A stretch of DNA of 64,000 bases from JBHGBM01 sp041946965 (GCA_041946965.1 JBHGBM010000002.1:62001-126000), one strand, 5' to 3'. Shown: positions 41,472 through 49,711, counted from the first letter of the stretch. Numbers and translations are program-made. Notes: generated from the sequence alone by a model not told the origin.

Positions 41472-41774
41472 ATGGCGAATCAGAGAATGACGCAGACTCA
41501 GTTGGTCAGGGCGCTGGCCGAAAGCTGCGAAATCAACAACAAGACCGCGCGCCAGGCGCTGGAGTGCCTCGCCAGCCTGGCGATCAACGAAGTGAAGAAG
41601 AACGGGGTATTCGTGCTGCCCGGCTTGGGGCGGTTGGTCCGCGTGGAGCGGAAAGCGCGCACGGGGCGCAACCCGGCCACCGGCGAGAGCATCAAGATCC
41701 CGGCCAAGAAGGTGGTTAAGTTCCGCGTGGCGAAGGCCGCCAAGGACGCGATCGTACCCCCCAAGAAGAAGTAA
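41472..41774 (+). CDS. HU/IHF family DNA-binding protein
   Basis: 100 residues from ATG 41472 with AAAGGAG 4 bases upstream; a longer frame to 41385 has no better start. Nucleoid-associated histone-like protein: helical dimer part (TQTQLVRALAESCEINNKTARQALECLASLAINEVKKNG), the GVFVLPGLGRLVRVERKAR strand, and the DNA-gripping arm GRNPATGESIKIPAKKVVKFRVAK. A Lys-rich tail (PPKKK) follows. Closer to HU than to IHF. The 250-base leader (41213-41471) holds no clear gene. Followed by a strong terminator. Confidence 0.93.
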   Translation: MANQRMTQTQLVRALAESCEINNKTARQALECLASLAINEVKKNGVFVLPGLGRLVRVERKARTGRNPATGESIKIPAKKVVKFRVAKAAKDAIVPPKKK

Positions 41775-41797
41775 CGGCCTCCGCAAGGGAAGCCAAC

Positions 41798-41829
41798 GCC
41801 CGCCGGGTGAAAGGTCCGGCGGGCTTTTT
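41798..41829 (+). terminator. Rho-independent terminator of the HU gene
   Basis: GCCCGCCGG (41798-41806), 9-base loop, CCGGCGGGC (41816-41824), then TTTTT. Perfect 9-bp GC-rich stem. Confidence 0.88.
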
Positions 41830-41848
41830 CTTTTCGACGCAAATGAAA

Positions 41849-41877
41849 ACCCCGCGGGCCCATGCGGCCGGCGGGGT
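41849..41877. terminator. Bidirectional terminator between HU and tatA
   Basis: ACCCCGC (41849-41855) and GCGGGGT (41871-41877) with inner GGCC-GGCC pairing. On the minus strand it is followed by TTTT (41849-41846), which ends tatA; on the plus strand it is followed by CTTATTTT. Confidence 0.7.
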
Positions 41878-41947
41878 CTTATTTTCCGGTTAATCTCCGA
41901 AGCCGAGATGAGATGACACCGCTCAAGGTGCGGGCGGTAGTCGAAGC

Positions 41948-42118
41948 CTATGCCTGCTTCTTCTCTTCGACCTTCTCTTCATCGCCCTTCAAGGCATGCT
42001 TGAAGTTGCGGATCCCTTCACCTAAACCTTTCGCTACTTCCGGAATCTTCTTGCCGCCGAACAGCAGCACCGCAACTCCAAGAATCACGAGAAGCTCAGG
42101 CAAGCCAATGGACCTCAT
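41948..42118 (-). CDS. tatA: Twin-arginine translocase subunit TatA/TatE
   Basis: 56 residues, and on the other strand from a short shadow frame. Start ATG 42118 with AAGGAGG 5 bases upstream. The N-terminus MRSIGLPELLVILGVAVLLF is a single membrane helix, followed by the hinge FGGKKIPEVAKGLGEGIRNFKHAL amphipathic helix and an acidic/basic tail (GDEEKVEEKKQA). This is the complete, short TatA/E pattern with Gly-Lys-Lys at the hinge. It would form the pore-like part of the Tat pathway used by the Tat leaders at 1799, 13674 (degenerate) and 63938. No tatC or tatB near. A terminator follows. Confidence 0.92.
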   Translation of the reverse strand: MRSIGLPELLVILGVAVLLFGGKKIPEVAKGLGEGIRNFKHALKGDEEKVEEKKQA

Positions 42119-42163
42119 GCGGCCTCCTTATTGAGATACTACCGTATTGTAGCAAATCGGCGC

Positions 42164-43411
42164 CTAAACCGTCTCCCCCCGCACGAGGTCCTCATAGTTT
42201 TCCCGGGCGCGAATCACGCGGAACGAGCCGCCCTCGACCAGGACTTCCGGCGGGCGCGGGCGGGAATTGTAGTTGGACGCCTGCACGAATCCGTAGGCGC
42301 CGGCGGTGCACACCGCCAGGAAATCGCCCGGAGCGGCGTTGGCGAGCTTGCGCTCCCGCGCCAGGAAATCGCCGGTTTCGCACACCGGCCCCACCACGTC
42401 GGCGATCATGGCGGGACGGTCGTTGCGGCGCACCGGCACGATCTCGTGATGCGACTGGTAAAGAGAGGGGCGGATCAGGTCGTTCATGGCCGCGTCCACC
42501 ACCACGAATTCCTTGCGCGGCGTGCGCTTGCGGTAGAGCACGCGCGTGAGCATCACCCCGGCGGTGCCCACGATGGAGCGGCCCGGCTCCAGCATCAGCG
42601 CGAACCCGCTGTCCTCGACCCGCGCCCGGATCTCCGCGATGAAGCCGCGGATCTGCGGCGCGTCCTCTCCGGTGCGGTACGGCACCCCCAGACCGCCGCC
42701 CAGATCGACATGGCGGACGGGATGGCCCGCAGTGCGCAGCCGTCCGGCGAGTTCCAGGATCTTCTCCAGCGCCGCCAGAAACGGCTGCACCTCCAGGATC
42801 TGCGAGCCGATGTGACAGCTCACGCCCATGGTTTCGAGATTGCGCAACTGCCGCGCGCGTTCGTAAACCTGCTCCGCCTCGGCGATGTCGATGCCGAACT
42901 TGTGCTCGCTCAGGCCGGTGGAGATGTAGGGGTGCGTGGCCGCATCCACGTCCGGGTTCACGCGCACCGCGACTCCGGCTTTCACCCCCCGCCGTCCGGC
43001 CAGTGCGTCAATCAGCGCCAACTCGGTGTCCGACTCGCAGTTGAAGGTGTGAATGCCGCTGGCCAGCGCGAAATCCACCTCTTCGGCGGTCTTTCCCACA
43101 CCGGAGTAGACCACCCTGCGCGGGTCGCCGCCCGCGCGCAGCACGCGGAACAACTCCCCCCCGGAGACGATGTCGAACCCCGCGCCCGCATTCGCCAGCA
43201 GCTTGAGAATGGCCAGGTTCGAGTTCGCCTTCACGGCGTAGCAGATGGTGTGATCCAGGCCCGCCAGCGCTTCGTCGTAAGCGTGAAAGCTCTCCAGAAT
43301 GGAGGCGGAAGAGTACACGTAGCACGGCGTCCCGGTGCGGCGCGCAATGTCCGCCAGGGGTACGCGCTCGCAGTAAAGATCGTCGCCGTCGTAACAGAAC
43401 ATGGGATTCAT
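42164..43411 (-). CDS. lysA: Diaminopimelate decarboxylase
   Basis: 415 residues from ATG 43411, 14 bases after the phosphatase stop. PLP-dependent final step to lysine. PLP lysine in CYAVKANSNLAILKLL, SGGELFRVLRAGGDPRRVVYSGVGKT, HKFGID, CHIGSQI, the GGGLGVPY glycine-rich phosphate loop, LEPGRSIVG, and CETGDFLARER with the substrate Cys. Full length for the family. Other lysine genes are absent. The 5' frame extension to 43795 lies inside the phosphatase and is not real. Confidence 0.94.
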   Translation of the reverse strand: MNPMFCYDGDDLYCERVPLADIARRTGTPCYVYSSASILESFHAYDEALAGLDHTICYAVKANSNLAILKLLANAGAGFDIVSGGELFRVLRAGGDPRRVVYSGVGKTAEEVDFALASGIHTFNCESDTELALIDALAGRRGVKAGVAVRVNPDVDAATHPYISTGLSEHKFGIDIAEAEQVYERARQLRNLETMGVSCHIGSQILEVQPFLAALEKILELAGRLRTAGHPVRHVDLGGGLGVPYRTGEDAPQIRGFIAEIRARVEDSGFALMLEPGRSIVGTAGVMLTRVLYRKRTPRKEFVVVDAAMNDLIRPSLYQSHHEIVPVRRNDRPAMIADVVGPVCETGDFLARERKLANAAPGDFLAVCTAGAYGFVQASNYNSRPRPPEVLVEGGSFRVIRARENYEDLVRGETV

Positions 43412-43425
43412 CGGAAACCGCGCCC

Positions 43426-45171
43426 TTACCTCACCTTTAACACCAGCAGAGTCTGATCGTCGAACAGCGCGGTGGAAAAGCGGTCCAGCTCCGCGAAGAT
43501 GGCATCCACGAGTCCCCGCGCGGAGAGATTGCAGCTCTCGCGCACCACGCCCGCCAGCCGCGAGCGGCCGAACTCGTGGCCGTCGGGAGAAAGGTGATCC
43601 GTGACGCCGTCGGAATAGAGCACCACCACGTCGCCCGGCTGCGCCTGGAAGAACACTTCTTCGTACTCGCGGTTCTCCAGCAGCCCGAGCGGCACGCCCT
43701 CGGCGCGCAGCCTGATCAGCTCTCCGCCGCGACAGATCATGGGCGGAATGGCGCCCGCGTTGGCGATGGTGAACTCCCGCGAGTGGTGGTGCCACAGCAT
43801 CAGCAGCAGGGTGACGTAGCGCGCCTCCACCTTGCGCTCCAGCAGCACGTCGTTCATGGAACGCATCAGCTCGGCAGGATTGCGGTGCCGGGGCGCGAGC
43901 GATCGCAGCAGCCCGTCCACCAGCGCGCCGTAAAGCGCCGCCGCGGCGCCCTTCCCGCTAACGTCGCCGAAGGCCAGCAGCGCGTGATGGTCCATGTGCT
44001 TGAAGAAGTCGTACAGATCGCCGCTGATCTCGCGCGCGGGACGGTAGCCGGAGGCGATCTCCAGCCCTTCGATTTCGGGCCAGCGCGCCGGCACCAGCAG
44101 GCGCTGCACCTCGCGCGCGGCGGCCAGATCCTCCTCCATGCGGCGCTCGCGCAGGGCAAGCTGCTCGTAGAGCCGTGCGTTCTCCACCGAGCTCGCGATC
44201 TGCGGAGCCAGCATGCCCAGCGTGCGCGCGTGGTCCTCGGTGAAATAGTCCAGCCGGTCGCTTTCCAGGTCCATCACGCCCACCACCCGGTCTTGCGCGA
44301 TCAGCGGCACCGCAACCTCCGACCGGATATCTGGGTGCGAGGCGATGTAGCGCGGGTCGGCGAGCGTATCGTTCACCCGCACCGTGGCACGCGATTCCGC
44401 CGCAGCCCCCGTGAGGCCCTTCCCCAGCGGGACGTTGTCGATGTTTACCCGCTGGTCGTAGCGGATGCTGAAACGGTGCCTCAGCACGCGCGCCTCTTCG
44501 TCCACCAGCAGGATGCTGAACGCGTCGTAGTTGATCAGCGCCCGCACCGTGCTGGCGATTTTGCCGAGCAGCGCATCCAGTTGCAGCGTGGACGAGAACT
44601 CCTGCGAAGCGCTCGCCAGCATGCGCAGCGTGCGGTTCTGCCGCTCCACGCGGCGGTACAGCCGGGCGTTGTCGATGGCGAAGGCGACGCGGGTGGCGAT
44701 CAGGCTCAGCAGCGACCGGTCGTATTTCGTGAACGCCGCCGCGCGCGTGGATTGCAGGTCGATGACCCCCACCAGCTTCTGCCGCACCAGCATGGGTACG
44801 GAGAGTTCCGAGCGCACCGCGTCCACCGAGCGCAGGTAGCGCGGATCGGAACGCACATCCGGAACCAGGATGGCTTCGCGCGACGCGGCGGCCGCGCCCG
44901 TGATCCCCTCGCCGGCCTTCACCACCATGTTCCGCACCACTTCCTCGCGGTGACCGATGGCGTAGCGGATGCGCAGGTCCTGCCGTTTCTCGCTGTAAAG
45001 CAGGATCGCGAACAGCTCACAGTGGATCACGCGCCGAATCACTTCCGCGACCTTCGGCAGCACCCAGTCGAGATCCAGCGACTCCTGCGTGACGGCGGAG
45101 ACCTCCAGCAGGAAATCGAGCAGTTCGCTGCGCTCGCGAAAACGGACGCCGGCTTTTCGAGCGGCCTGCAT
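43426..45171 (-). CDS. GAF-GAF-SpoIIE phosphatase (RsbU/RsbP-like)
   Basis: 581 residues, soluble. Two GAF domains (about 40-180 and 205-345, the latter with SEVAVPLIAQDRVVGVMDLESDRLDYF) bind a small ligand or sense state; a helical linker (ERRMEEDLAAAREVQRLLVPARWP) leads to a SpoIIE/PP2C phosphatase (about 365-581) with ISGDLYDFFKH, LLAFGDVSGKGAAAALYGAL, IANAGAIPPMI and VVLYSDGVTDHLSPDG metal sites. Such enzymes dephosphorylate an anti-anti-sigma protein in partner switching. No STAS gene is adjacent, but a receiver-HATPase (RsbW-like) protein is encoded at 46378. TATCCT is 10 bases before the ATG. Confidence 0.92.
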   Translation of the reverse strand: MQAARKAGVRFRERSELLDFLLEVSAVTQESLDLDWVLPKVAEVIRRVIHCELFAILLYSEKRQDLRIRYAIGHREEVVRNMVVKAGEGITGAAAASREAILVPDVRSDPRYLRSVDAVRSELSVPMLVRQKLVGVIDLQSTRAAAFTKYDRSLLSLIATRVAFAIDNARLYRRVERQNRTLRMLASASQEFSSTLQLDALLGKIASTVRALINYDAFSILLVDEEARVLRHRFSIRYDQRVNIDNVPLGKGLTGAAAESRATVRVNDTLADPRYIASHPDIRSEVAVPLIAQDRVVGVMDLESDRLDYFTEDHARTLGMLAPQIASSVENARLYEQLALRERRMEEDLAAAREVQRLLVPARWPEIEGLEIASGYRPAREISGDLYDFFKHMDHHALLAFGDVSGKGAAAALYGALVDGLLRSLAPRHRNPAELMRSMNDVLLERKVEARYVTLLLMLWHHHSREFTIANAGAIPPMICRGGELIRLRAEGVPLGLLENREYEEVFFQAQPGDVVVLYSDGVTDHLSPDGHEFGRSRLAGVVRESCNLSARGLVDAIFAELDRFSTALFDDQTLLVLKVR

Positions 45172-45190
45172 GGTAACTACCAGGATACCC

Positions 45191-45856
45191 TCAGGCGCGG
45201 CAGGATTCGACGATCTTGAGGCCGGCGCTGGCGCCGATGCGCGTGGCGCCCGCCGCCACCATGCTCTCGAGGTCTTCGAGCGTGCGGATGCCGCCCGCGG
45301 CCTTCACGCCCATCGCGGGGCCCACCGCGTGCCGCATGAGAGCCACGTCCTGCACCGTGGCGCCGCCTGGCCCAAACCCCGTGGAGGTCTTGACGAACTC
45401 CGCCCCCGCCTCCTTGGCGAGCAGGCAGGCCGCAATCTTCTCATCGTCCCTCAGCAGCGCCGTCTCGATGATCGCCTTGACGATGGCGCCGGCCGCGTGG
45501 GCGGCCCGCACCACCTCGTGGATGTCGGCCCGCACCGCGGCATGATCGCCGGAGCGCAGCGCGCCCAGGTTGATCACCATGTCGATCTCGCGCGCTCCGG
45601 CGCGAACCGCCGCGGCGGTTTCAGCGGCCTTCGCCTCCGTGCTGGTGGCCCCCAGCGGAAAACCCGCCACCGTCGAGACCTTCACCGGCGAACCGGTCAG
45701 CTCCGCCACCGCCAGGGGAACCCAATACGGGTTGAGACACACGCTCGCAAAGCCGTATTGGCGGGCTTCCGCGCACAGCCGCACGATATCGCCGCGCGTG
45801 GCTTCGGGCTTGAGAAGAGTGTGGTCGATCAGTGCAGCGATTTCCGCGCGAGTCAT
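45191..45856 (-). CDS. deoC: Deoxyribose-phosphate aldolase
   Basis: 221 residues from ATG 45856 (the open frame extends to 46489 without homology). Class I aldolase, TIM barrel: AALIDHTLLKPEATRGDIVRLC, FASVCLNPYWVPLA, VAGFPLGA, EIDMVINLGALRSGD, the acid-base Lys in IVKAIIETALL and the Schiff-base Lys in AEFVKTSTGFGPGGAT, then GVKAAGGIRT and TRIGASAGLKI. Breaks 2-deoxyribose 5-phosphate into acetaldehyde and glyceraldehyde 3-phosphate in nucleoside salvage. 19 bases upstream of the phosphatase gene, possibly cotranscribed. Confidence 0.95.
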   Translation of the reverse strand: MTRAEIAALIDHTLLKPEATRGDIVRLCAEARQYGFASVCLNPYWVPLAVAELTGSPVKVSTVAGFPLGATSTEAKAAETAAAVRAGAREIDMVINLGALRSGDHAAVRADIHEVVRAAHAAGAIVKAIIETALLRDDEKIAACLLAKEAGAEFVKTSTGFGPGGATVQDVALMRHAVGPAMGVKAAGGIRTLEDLESMVAAGATRIGASAGLKIVESCRA

Positions 45857-45925
45857 TTTCGGCGCCGCCGTTGGAAGGCCTATGCTACCACGCGTGCAAT
45901 AAACCACCAACGGAAACCGCTTGTT

Positions 45926-45963
45926 GGGCGGCACACGAAAGATCGGGCGAGTCTGTGCCGCCC
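45926..45963. repeat. Inverted repeat with an alternative overlapping hairpin
   Basis: GGGCGGCACA (45926-45935) and TGTGCCGCCC (45954-45963), 10-bp perfect arms, 18-base loop. A shorter hairpin GTGCC/GGCAC (45955-45959 with 45964-45968) uses part of the right arm. Lies between divergent deoC and the YtxH-like gene. Confidence 0.5.
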
Positions 45964-46021
45964 GGCACTGTGGAAAAACGGGCGCGGGCAAACGCTTGAG
46001 TAGAATTGACGTAGAGGAGAT

Positions 46022-46318
46022 ATGGAGCCCATGCGCAACACCGGGACCGAGGGGCATCGCAAGACCTGGATGTGGATTGGAATCGCGGCCGGCGCGGCCG
46101 CCGGCGTCATCTTCGCCGTGAAGCGCCGCGCCAGACCCCATGATCGCTGGTCCGAAGCCAAGAGCATCACCCGCAGAGTGGCGGACCACTCCGGCGACCT
46201 TGCCGGGCGGGGCAAGGAGATCATCAACCGGGTGCAGTCCATTTACGAGGAGGGCCGCAAAGTCGTTGACGACGCCGTGGAACTCTGGGAGCACGGCCGC
46301 AAGCTGGTAAGGGCCTGA
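46022..46318 (+). CDS. YtxH-like membrane protein
   Basis: 98 residues from ATG 46022 or ATG 46031 (MRNTG); AGGAG at 46015-46019 is 2 bases from the first and 11 from the second, so the start is open. One membrane helix (about 17-33, WMWIGIAAGAAAGVIFAV) and a long charged helix. The end VVDDAVELWEHGRKLVRA resembles LVDDAADLFERGRKLARG in the protein at 49760, so the two are paralogues. YtxH family members are envelope stress-associated in Bacillus; function unproven. Confidence 0.75.
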   Translation: MEPMRNTGTEGHRKTWMWIGIAAGAAAGVIFAVKRRARPHDRWSEAKSITRRVADHSGDLAGRGKEIINRVQSIYEEGRKVVDDAVELWEHGRKLVRA

Positions 46319-46377
46319 ATCCCGCCCGCCAGTTCCACCACCCACACCTCCGTCCGGCGCTGTAAGATGTTGGACGG

Positions 46378-47232
46378 ATGGCGAAGATCCTGATCGTCGA
46401 TCCGGAGACTGCCGTGCAGGACGGACTGGCTGCCGCTTTCGCCGCCTGCGGCTGGCAGACCGAGCTGGTCTCGGACGCGCAGGAAGCATTGGCGCTGCTG
46501 GAAATCCGGACCTTTGACGTCATCGTGGCGGACCCGTGCGCCGGCGACGAGGCCTGCGCCACCCGCGGCGACGGGTGCGAATGGCTGCGGCGCGTCCGCG
46601 CCTTGCGCCCCGAGGCCAAGGTGCTGGTCATGACCGCGCGGCACACGCCGGCCAACGTCATCTGCGCCCTCCGCGAACAGGCGTACAGCTATTTCAGCAA
46701 GCCCTGCGCGCCCCGCGCCGTGGCCGAGATGGTCGCCTCCTCCCTTTCCGCCGGAGCCGGAGAAGGCGACCTGGAGGTGATTTCCTCCCTCCCGAACTGG
46801 CTCACCTTGCTGGTGCGCTGCAAACCGGACACCGCCGACCGGCTGGTGCAGTTCCTGCGCGAGATCAAGGTGGACATCCCCGCCGAACAGCGCGACGACA
46901 TCGCGTCGGCGCTCCGCGAACTCCTGCTGAACGCCATCGAGCATGGTTGCTCCTCGGATCCGGCCAAGTGCATACGGGTCTCCTATATCCGCACCGCCCG
47001 CGCCGCCGTCTACCACATACAGGATCCCGGACCGGGCTTCTCTTTCGAACACCTGGAGCACACCGCGCTTGGGAACCCGAACGAGGACCCCGTGCGCCAC
47101 CTGGAGGTGCGCGCCGGCAAGGGCGTGCGCCCCGGCGGATTCGGCATCCTGCTCACACGCCACCTCGTCGACGAGCTGTTTTATAACGAGAAGGGGAATG
47201 AAGTGCTGTTCGTGAAGTATTTACGCGCGTAA
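46378..47232 (+). CDS. Receiver domain fused to RsbW-type ATPase, anti-sigma regulator
   Basis: 284 residues. Residues 1-120 are a response-regulator receiver: ILIVDPETAV (second acid replaced by Pro), phospho-acceptor Asp in FDVIVADPC and Lys in YFSKPCAP. Residues 135-284 are a GHKL ATPase with N-box RELLLNAIEHGC and G1 DPGPGFSFE, GGFGILLTRHLVDELFY. There is no HisKA domain, so this is not a histidine kinase; the ATPase resembles RsbW/SpoIIAB anti-sigma kinases. The pairing suggests that phosphorylation or a ligand controls an anti-sigma activity. Start ATG 46378. Possibly linked to the SpoIIE phosphatase at 43426. A 35-bp palindrome covers its stop. Confidence 0.86.
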   Translation: MAKILIVDPETAVQDGLAAAFAACGWQTELVSDAQEALALLEIRTFDVIVADPCAGDEACATRGDGCEWLRRVRALRPEAKVLVMTARHTPANVICALREQAYSYFSKPCAPRAVAEMVASSLSAGAGEGDLEVISSLPNWLTLLVRCKPDTADRLVQFLREIKVDIPAEQRDDIASALRELLLNAIEHGCSSDPAKCIRVSYIRTARAAVYHIQDPGPGFSFEHLEHTALGNPNEDPVRHLEVRAGKGVRPGGFGILLTRHLVDELFYNEKGNEVLFVKYLRA

Positions 47233-47262
47233 CAGGAACCGGCTCAGCCGGTTCCTGTTACG
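47228..47262. repeat. 35-bp palindrome over a stop codon
   Basis: 17-base arms (47228-47244 and 47246-47262) that are exact reverse complements, with one central base. It includes the stop TAA of the receiver-ATPase gene. No T run follows on either strand. It may be a transcript-end stem, a REP-type repeat, or a protein-binding site. Confidence 0.75.
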
Positions 47263-47389
47263 GGGCCGCGTCGTTCGGATTTGACCCTGTATTGGTAACT
47301 TCCTGGTCCCCTTCGCATCGGGGCAGAAACTACTATAGCACGCCCGCCGCCCAAAAATCCTGTGATATTATTTCCCCGAAGGCGGAGAG

Positions 47390-47980
47390 TTGCACTTCTT
47401 CGATTTTACCCTGGAATATATCCAGCGGCTCCGCGACGGGGATCCGGATATCGAGCAGCATTTCTGCCGGTATTTCGGTGATTTGCTTTCTCTGAAATTG
47501 CAGTCCCGCTTGCGTCTGCCGTCCGCGGTCGAGGATATCCGGCAGGAAACGCTGCTCCGGGTTCTGGAGATTCTGCGTCAAAAAGGCGGCATTCAACATC
47601 CGGAACGTTTCGGAGCGTTTGTAAATTCCGTCTGCAATAACGTCCTGATGGAATACCGGCGTTCCCAGAACCGCATGGAACAGGCCGAACCGGAGGAGGC
47701 GGCCGATCCCCAGGCCGGTCCGGACCTGCCGCTGGTGGAAGAGGATTTGAAGCGGGGCATCCTGCGCGCCCTGGAAGCCCTTCCGCCGCGCCACCGCGAT
47801 CTGCTGCGCTGCGTGTTCCTGGAGGAAACCGGCAAGGAAGAGGTATGCCGGCGCTACGGCGTCGATCCCGCTTACCTGCGCGTTCTGTTGCACCGCGCCA
47901 AGGCCCATTTCCGCGCCGCGTACCTGCGCCGCGGCCGCGGCTCCCGCTTGAAATCGCATGGATCACGAATCGGCCATTGA
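47390..47980 (+). CDS. RNA polymerase sigma factor, ECF-like
   Basis: 196 residues from TTG 47390 (GGCGGAGAG just before it). Region 2 about 20-90 (YFGDLLSLKLQSRLRLPSAVEDIRQETLLRVLEILRQ, AFVNSVCNNVLMEYRRSQ) and region 4 about 115-175 (ILRALEALPPRHRDLLRCVFLEETGKEEVCRRYGVDPAYLRVLLHRAKAHFR), the order and size of a group IV sigma factor. TATTAT at 47366-47371 is a likely -10. The following small zinc-finger-type gene overlaps its end by 23 bases, as sigma/anti-sigma pairs do. Confidence 0.85.
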   Translation: MHFFDFTLEYIQRLRDGDPDIEQHFCRYFGDLLSLKLQSRLRLPSAVEDIRQETLLRVLEILRQKGGIQHPERFGAFVNSVCNNVLMEYRRSQNRMEQAEPEEAADPQAGPDLPLVEEDLKRGILRALEALPPRHRDLLRCVFLEETGKEEVCRRYGVDPAYLRVLLHRAKAHFRAAYLRRGRGSRLKSHGSRIGH

Positions 47981-48206
47981 ACTCCGCGCCGCCGAACGCT
48001 GCCGCGCCGGCGAACTCAGCCCCGCCGGGCGCGACGCCTTCGAGGAGCGCTTCTTCTCCTGCCCGAAATGCGCCGAAGCCGTGCGGTTCGAGCTTGCCTT
48101 CGCCGCCAACGCGCGCGCCGCAGTACGCGAACAGGAGCAGCACGGTGGCGGGCGGCTTCACAGTCTCTCCGCCACCGCCTTGGCCTGCATGAACAGCAGC
48201 AGGTAA
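47958..48206 (+). CDS. Anti-sigma zinc-finger protein, apparently truncated
   Basis: 82 residues. The start MDHESAIELRAAERCRAGELSPAGRDAFEERFFSCPKCAEAVRF is the acidobacterial zf-HC2 anti-sigma domain (His, then CPKC), cut here into words under the limit: the conserved parts are MDHE, LRAAERCRAGELSPAGRD and FFSCPKCAE. Usual relatives continue with a membrane helix and an external part; this one ends in 35 unrelated residues and overlaps the convergent P5C dehydrogenase gene by 49 bases. So the gene seems to have lost its 3' part. It could be a short soluble anti-sigma factor or a pseudogene. Confidence 0.65.
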   Translation: MDHESAIELRAAERCRAGELSPAGRDAFEERFFSCPKCAEAVRFELAFAANARAAVREQEQHGGGRLHSLSATALACMNSSR

Positions 48207-49711
48207 TCCGGCCCGCCCGCCTTGGAATCCGTGCCCGACATATTGAACCCGCCAAAAGGATGCGCCCCCACCATGGCCCCGGTGCACTTACGGTTGAAGT
48301 ACAGGTTCCCCACGAAGAAACGCTCTCGCGCCGCGCGCAGGTGAGCGGCGTTGTTGGAGTACACGGCTCCGGTCAGCCCGTATTGCGAGTCGTTGGCAAG
48401 CTCGAGCGCATGTTCGAAATCCCGCGCCGGGGTCACCGCCAGCACCGGGCCGAAAATCTCCTCCTGGAAAATGCGCGCCGTGGGTGGCACATCCGCGATG
48501 ATGGCCGGCCGCAGGTAGTAGCCCTCTTCGGAAACCGGCTCCGGATCGAGCACCACGCGGCCCTCCGCCCTGCCCACCTCGATGTATTTCAGGATGCCGG
48601 CGCGCGCGCCCTCGCTGATGACCGGCCCCATGTAGTTGTCCGGATCCTCCGCGGGACCCACCTTGAGCGTCTCGGCCCGGGCCTTCAGTTTCTCCAGGAA
48701 CGGCTCGTACACTTTCCGGTCCACAATGGCGCGGGAGCACGCCGAGCACTTCTGTCCCTGGAAACCGAAAGCCGAGACCAGCACGCCCTCCACGGCTTTG
48801 TCCAGGTCGCATTCCGCATCCACGATAATGGCGTCCTTGCCACCCATCTCCGCGATCACGCGCTTGATCCAGATCTGGCCCGGCTGCACCTCGGCCGCGA
48901 GCCGGTTGATGCGCAATCCCACGTCGCGCGATCCGGTGAAAGCGACGAAGCGCGTCCTGGGATGCTCGACCAGCACGTCGCCCACCTGCGAACCGCTGCC
49001 AACCAGTATGCTGAACGCATTTTCGGGGAAACCCGCTTCGAGCAGCACCTCGCCGAACCTGGCGGCGATGGTGGGGGTCTCGCTGGATGGTTTCACCACC
49101 ACGGTATTGCCGGTGACGAGCGCCGCCGTGGTCATGCCGGCCAGGATCGCCAGCGGAAAATTCCACGGCGGAATCACCACCCCCACCCCCAGCGGCAGGT
49201 AGGTCAACTCGTCGCGCTCGCCCGGCAACTGCACCACCGGCTGCGGCCCGGCCAGCCGCAGCATCTCGCGCGCGTAATACTCGCAGAAGTCGATGGCCTC
49301 GGAAACGTCCGCCTCCGCCTCGGGCCAGGTTTTGCCCGCCTCGAACACCAGCCAGGCGTCGAATTCCGTCTTGCGCTCCCGGATGAGGCGCGCCGCCGCC
49401 AGCAGCGCTTCCACCCGGCGCTCCGGCGCGGTCCGGCCCCACCCGGGAAAGGCGGCATAGGCGGACTCCACGGCGCGGCGCGCCAGCTCCGGTGTGGCCT
49501 TGTGGTGCGCGCCCACCACCTCCTTCGGCCTGGAAGGATTCACGGAGCGCAGCAGGTCGCCGGTGCGGAAGCGCTCGCCCGCGATCCGCAGTTCGTACTC
49601 GCGGCCGAATTCGGAACGCACCCTGGCGAGCGCCTGCTGCATCTGCCGGCGATGAGCGGGAACGGAGAAATCCGTGTATGGTTCATTGCGGAACGGCGGT
49701 AGCGGCTGCAT
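48158..49711 (-). CDS. L-glutamate gamma-semialdehyde (P5C) dehydrogenase
   Basis: 517 residues, aldehyde dehydrogenase superfamily, PruA/RocA branch. NAD-binding PWNFPLAILAGMTTAALVTGNTVVVKPS, GSxxVG as FTGSRDVGLRI, catalytic Glu in IAEMGGKDAIIVD and nucleophile Cys in GFQGQKCSACSR. Converts P5C to glutamate in proline catabolism. No PutA or proline dehydrogenase is in the window. A TAAGCT box lies 6 bases before the ATG. Its end reaches into the anti-sigma gene. Confidence 0.93.
   Translation of the reverse strand: MQPLPPFRNEPYTDFSVPAHRRQMQQALARVRSEFGREYELRIAGERFRTGDLLRSVNPSRPKEVVGAHHKATPELARRAVESAYAAFPGWGRTAPERRVEALLAAARLIRERKTEFDAWLVFEAGKTWPEAEADVSEAIDFCEYYAREMLRLAGPQPVVQLPGERDELTYLPLGVGVVIPPWNFPLAILAGMTTAALVTGNTVVVKPSSETPTIAARFGEVLLEAGFPENAFSILVGSGSQVGDVLVEHPRTRFVAFTGSRDVGLRINRLAAEVQPGQIWIKRVIAEMGGKDAIIVDAECDLDKAVEGVLVSAFGFQGQKCSACSRAIVDRKVYEPFLEKLKARAETLKVGPAEDPDNYMGPVISEGARAGILKYIEVGRAEGRVVLDPEPVSEEGYYLRPAIIADVPPTARIFQEEIFGPVLAVTPARDFEHALELANDSQYGLTGAVYSNNAAHLRAARERFFVGNLYFNRKCTGAMVGAHPFGGFNMSGTDSKAGGPDYLLLFMQAKAVAERL

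Noticed and set aside
41862..42134. 90-residue plus-strand frame
   Set aside because: Antisense to tatA, which has a perfect Shine-Dalgarno sequence and the TatA helix.
43411..43795. 5' extension of lysA and deoC frames
   Set aside because: These lie in the neighbouring gene or intergenic DNA and are not homologous to the families.
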